A stretch of DNA of 52,089 nt from Catenibacillus sp964565805 (GTDB lineage Bacteria; Bacillota; Clostridia; Lachnospirales; Lachnospiraceae), in NCBI GenBank assembly GCA_964565805.1, contig CAZMGH010000017.1, forward strand, positions 1 to 52,089, written 5' to 3'. Every line of letters starts with the position of its first letter. The stretch's first letter is position 1. Shown piece after piece: positions 49,615-52,089 of this stretch. The translations under genes were made by a program, and so were the position numbers. Below the pieces are notes generated by a model. It was not told the origin of the DNA. It did no database searches and saw only the letters and a list, made by a program, of their open reading frames with translations.

Positions 49615-50961
49615 ATGGGAAAATATTTTGGAACTGATGGTTTCCGCGGTGAGGCAAATGTAGACCTGACTGTGGAACATGCATTTAAAGTAGGACGTTT
49701 TTTAGGCTACTATTACGGTAAGGAACACAAGGCAAATATTATCATCGGCAAGGATACCCGCCGGTCCAGCTATATGTTTGAGTATGCTCTGGCGGCAGGC
49801 GTAACTGCCAGCGGAGCAAATGCTTATCTTCTCCATGTGACCACTACTCCCAGTGTGTCTTATGTGGTGCGCACAGAAGACTTTGACTGCGGTATTATGA
49901 TTTCCGCAAGTCATAATCCTTATTATGATAATGGCATTAAGATCATTAATGCCCAGGGGCAGAAGATCGAGGCGGAAGTTGAGCTCCAGATTGAAGACTA
50001 TATTGACGGAAAAATCCCTGAGCTGCCGCTGGCTACCCGGGAGGATATTGGCCGGACTGTCGATTATGCCATGGGCCGGAACCGTTACATCGGACATTTG
50101 ATCTCCCTGGCTACCCGTTCCTTTAAAAATAAAAAGGTGGGCCTAGACTGTGCCAATGGTTCAGCTTCCGCTATCGCGAAAAGCGTTTTTGACGCTTTAG
50201 GAGCAAAGACATTTGTAATCCACGCAGAGCCGGATGGAACCAATATTAATAAAGACTGCGGTTCTACCCACATTAAGTCTCTCCAGAAATATGTTGTGGA
50301 TAATGGCCTTGATGTAGGCTTTGCCTATGACGGCGACGCGGACCGGTGCCTGGCTGTAGATGAAAACGGCAACCTGGTAGACGGAGATATGATCATGTAT
50401 GTCTGCGGCTGCTATATGAAAGAGTGCGGCAAGCTGGCCAATAATACGGTTGTTGCCACAGTTATGTCCAATATCGGTCTTTTTAAAGCACTGGATGAGG
50501 CTGGCATTTCCTATGAAAAGACAGCAGTAGGGGATAAATATGTTTATGAAAATATGATGACGAACGGCCATTCCCTTGGTGGTGAGCAATCCGGCCACAT
50601 TATTTTCAGCCAGTATGCTCGCACCGGCGATGGAATTTTAACCTCCATCCAGTTAATGGAAGTGATGCTGGAAAAGAAAATGAGCCTGTCTGACCTGACA
50701 AAGCCCATCCATATTTACCCGCAGCTTTTGGTTAATGTTAAGGTGGCAGACAAGGCGGCAGCCATGAACGATCCCAAGGTCCTGGCAGCCGTTGAGGAAG
50801 CGGATAAAGAGCTTGCGGGAAATGGACGTATCCTTGTGCGGGAAAGCGGTACTGAGCCAGTGATCCGCGTCATGGCGGAGGCTGGAACCGATGAGCTGTG
50901 CCGTCAGTATGTTGACCGGATCATTGACATATTAAAAGCAGACGGCCATGTGATCGTCTGA
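49615..50961 (+). CDS. glmM: Phosphoglucosamine mutase
   Basis: Converts glucosamine-6-phosphate to glucosamine-1-phosphate for UDP-GlcNAc and peptidoglycan (448 residues). It has the start GKYFGTDGFRGEAN, the phosphoserine loop GIMISASHNPYYDNG, the metal-binding FAYDGDADRCLAVD, the sugar-binding GGEQSGHII and the phosphate-binding RESGTEPVIRVM. All four domains are complete. ATG 49615 follows a weak GGAGATTC site. It has its own promoter; no glmS or cdaA-ybbR is adjacent, unlike the common Firmicute order. Confidence 0.95.
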   Translation: MGKYFGTDGFRGEANVDLTVEHAFKVGRFLGYYYGKEHKANIIIGKDTRRSSYMFEYALAAGVTASGANAYLLHVTTTPSVSYVVRTEDFDCGIMISASHNPYYDNGIKIINAQGQKIEAEVELQIEDYIDGKIPELPLATREDIGRTVDYAMGRNRYIGHLISLATRSFKNKKVGLDCANGSASAIAKSVFDALGAKTFVIHAEPDGTNINKDCGSTHIKSLQKYVVDNGLDVGFAYDGDADRCLAVDENGNLVDGDMIMYVCGCYMKECGKLANNTVVATVMSNIGLFKALDEAGISYEKTAVGDKYVYENMMTNGHSLGGEQSGHIIFSQYARTGDGILTSIQLMEVMLEKKMSLSDLTKPIHIYPQLLVNVKVADKAAAMNDPKVLAAVEEADKELAGNGRILVRESGTEPVIRVMAEAGTDELCRQYVDRIIDILKADGHVIV

Positions 50962-51047
50962 TCGGAAACGGCTCGATCAAAGCCGGGCTGAAACAGAAGG
51001 AGCAACCATATAAGCGAACAGAATTGTAGCAGGAAGGGGGATGCCAG

Positions 51048-52085
51048 ATGAAATTAAAGATAAAAAGGATCAGTAAAGGGCTTTTGGCTGCAGCTCTGGT
51101 TTTATCTGTGGCCGCTGGCTGCCAACATAATGAAACAGAAACCATAACGGATGCCAGTCAGGAAACGGAGGCCCAGACGGTGATGAAGGATACAGTGATC
51201 GCCGTATCCATGCCGTCGGCCACAGAAGGCTGGGATTACGATGCGGTCAGGAGCGCCGGAGATTATCTGTTCTCCATAAGCAGTGATACGCTGGGATACA
51301 TTTTATTTACAGCCTCATCTGCCCAGGAGCAGTCCGACCAGCTGGACAGTCTGGTGGGGGAAAATATCCATGCCGCGGTGGTTTATCCGGTAGATGATTC
51401 CCAATCCCTCCAGGGCGCGGCCAATCTTAAAAATTCCGGAGTTCCTGTTGTGGCATTTAACGGAGAATTATCCGGAATCACCCCGGACGCTTCTGTAACC
51501 ATGGACGAGGGGGTTTTGGGAAGAAATGCGGCGCAAAGTATAGAGGATGCCGACTGTGAAGGGATGAATGTACTGATGTTTACAGATGAGGAGAATGAAC
51601 AGGAGGCAGAGCGGATACAGAGATTTGAAAGTGCGTTGCCCTCGGGCATTTCCACGATTTCTGTGGCCACAGGCTGCTCCGACCGTAATGAGGCAAGTGA
51701 GGCGCTGACCGACTGGCTTAGCGGTCAGGAGACAGACACTTTAGCGAATGTAGGGGCTGTCTTTGCTTCCGGAGAGGAATCCCTGTTAGGGGTCCTGGAA
51801 GGGCTTGCCTCCTATGAAGCGGCAAACGGCACAGCATTTCCCAACTTAAAGATTATTGCAGGCTGCGGCAGCAGCGATGACCTGCTGACATGGCTGAATG
51901 ATAATGATGTATATTCTGCCCAGACATGGTTTTATTCTTCAGAGGCCATTAACACAGCCATTGACCTGGCCATAGATATTACAAATGGCAGTTTGACAGA
52001 GGATACGGTTGCGGTGGAGGCTGTTAGCGCGGACCATTCCTCGGCAGGCTCCTATATGGCAGAATCTGACGGATCAGGACAGTGA
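51048..52085 (+). CDS. Periplasmic-binding-protein-like sugar lipoprotein
   Basis: A 345-residue predicted lipoprotein: signal peptide (MKLKIKRISKGLLAAALVLS) with lipobox VAAGC (Cys about 25), then a Peripla_BP_4/RbsB-like two-lobe fold (VIAVSMPSATEGWDYDAVRSAG; AAVVYPVDDSQSLQGAANLKNSGVPVVAFNGEL). The rest of the domain (LKIIAGCGSSDDLLTWLNDNDVYSAQTW) is complete and the stop codon is at 52083-52085. AAGGGGG precedes ATG 51048. Such proteins bind ribose, galactose or autoinducer-like sugars; transport or sensor partners would lie beyond the window edge. Confidence 0.82.
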   Translation: MKLKIKRISKGLLAAALVLSVAAGCQHNETETITDASQETEAQTVMKDTVIAVSMPSATEGWDYDAVRSAGDYLFSISSDTLGYILFTASSAQEQSDQLDSLVGENIHAAVVYPVDDSQSLQGAANLKNSGVPVVAFNGELSGITPDASVTMDEGVLGRNAAQSIEDADCEGMNVLMFTDEENEQEAERIQRFESALPSGISTISVATGCSDRNEASEALTDWLSGQETDTLANVGAVFASGEESLLGVLEGLASYEAANGTAFPNLKIIAGCGSSDDLLTWLNDNDVYSAQTWFYSSEAINTAIDLAIDITNGSLTEDTVAVEAVSADHSSAGSYMAESDGSGQ

Positions 52086-52089
52086 ATCT

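Overview
The window looks like a chromosomal segment of an anaerobic Firmicute, most likely a Lachnospiraceae-type clostridium. The reasons are strong AGGAGG-type ribosome binding sites, TTGACA/TATAAT promoters, a T-box-like leader, an HPr with both His15 and Ser46, a trimeric NAD-linked [FeFe] hydrogenase, a SpoIIE-type phosphatase, and LplB/YtcP-type sugar permeases. The genus cannot be fixed from sequence alone. No rRNA, tRNA, CRISPR array, insertion sequence or prophage gene was recognised. The left end cuts a trpB2 gene near its C-terminus, and the right end falls just after a lipoprotein gene.

Regions from left to right. (1) 1-1.5 kb: TrpB2-type tryptophan synthase beta chain (minus strand) behind an unusually short T-box-like leader. 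(2) 1.7-8.3 kb: a sugar-uptake locus (AraC-type membrane regulator, binding lipoprotein, two permeases, esterase). The transporter genes look intact, but the regulator and the esterase each carry an internal deletion with a frame change. (3) 8.3-9.4 kb: NusG-domain-II protein and Gx transporter, whose leader holds two tandem copies of a 49-base double-hairpin unit. (4) 9.5-23.5 kb: housekeeping genes metA, a CtpE-like P-type ATPase, carAB (with ARG-box-like sites and a structured leader), HPr, ddl, murI, a DUF1934 protein, galU, a cytidylate-kinase-like protein and fba. (5) 23.8-27 kb: cardiolipin synthase and thiD. (6) 26.3-35.3 kb: a divergent hydrogen-metabolism region. The minus-strand operon encodes DRTGG, RsbW-like ATPase, sensory hydrogenase-like protein, second DRTGG-like protein and PHP protein. 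The plus-strand operon encodes HydC, an ATPase, a 2Fe-2S protein, HydB and HydA. (7) 35.4-36.7 kb: MATE efflux pump. (8) 37-41.2 kb: pstSCAB-phoU behind a Pho-box-like repeat array. (9) 41.4-44.4 kb: a second sensory hydrogenase-like protein with a PAS domain, followed by a SpoIIE-type phosphatase. (10) 44.4-52 kb: hemolysin III family protein, DEAD-box helicase, NAD-dependent epimerase with a divergent TetR regulator, cytidine deaminase, glmM and a sugar-binding lipoprotein.

The most coherent system is regions 6 and 9. Two hydrogenase-derived sensors, two small GHKL ATPases, two DRTGG-fold proteins and a PP2C phosphatase surround the bifurcating-type HydABC enzyme. This looks like a partner-switching circuit that reads hydrogen or redox state and controls the hydrogenase, though the wiring is inferred. 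The strongest unexplained nucleic-acid signals are the shortened T-box, the tandem double-hairpin leader, a 26-base near-perfect inverted repeat over the glmM promoter, and two inverted repeats over the regulatory-operon promoter between the two hydrogenase operons.
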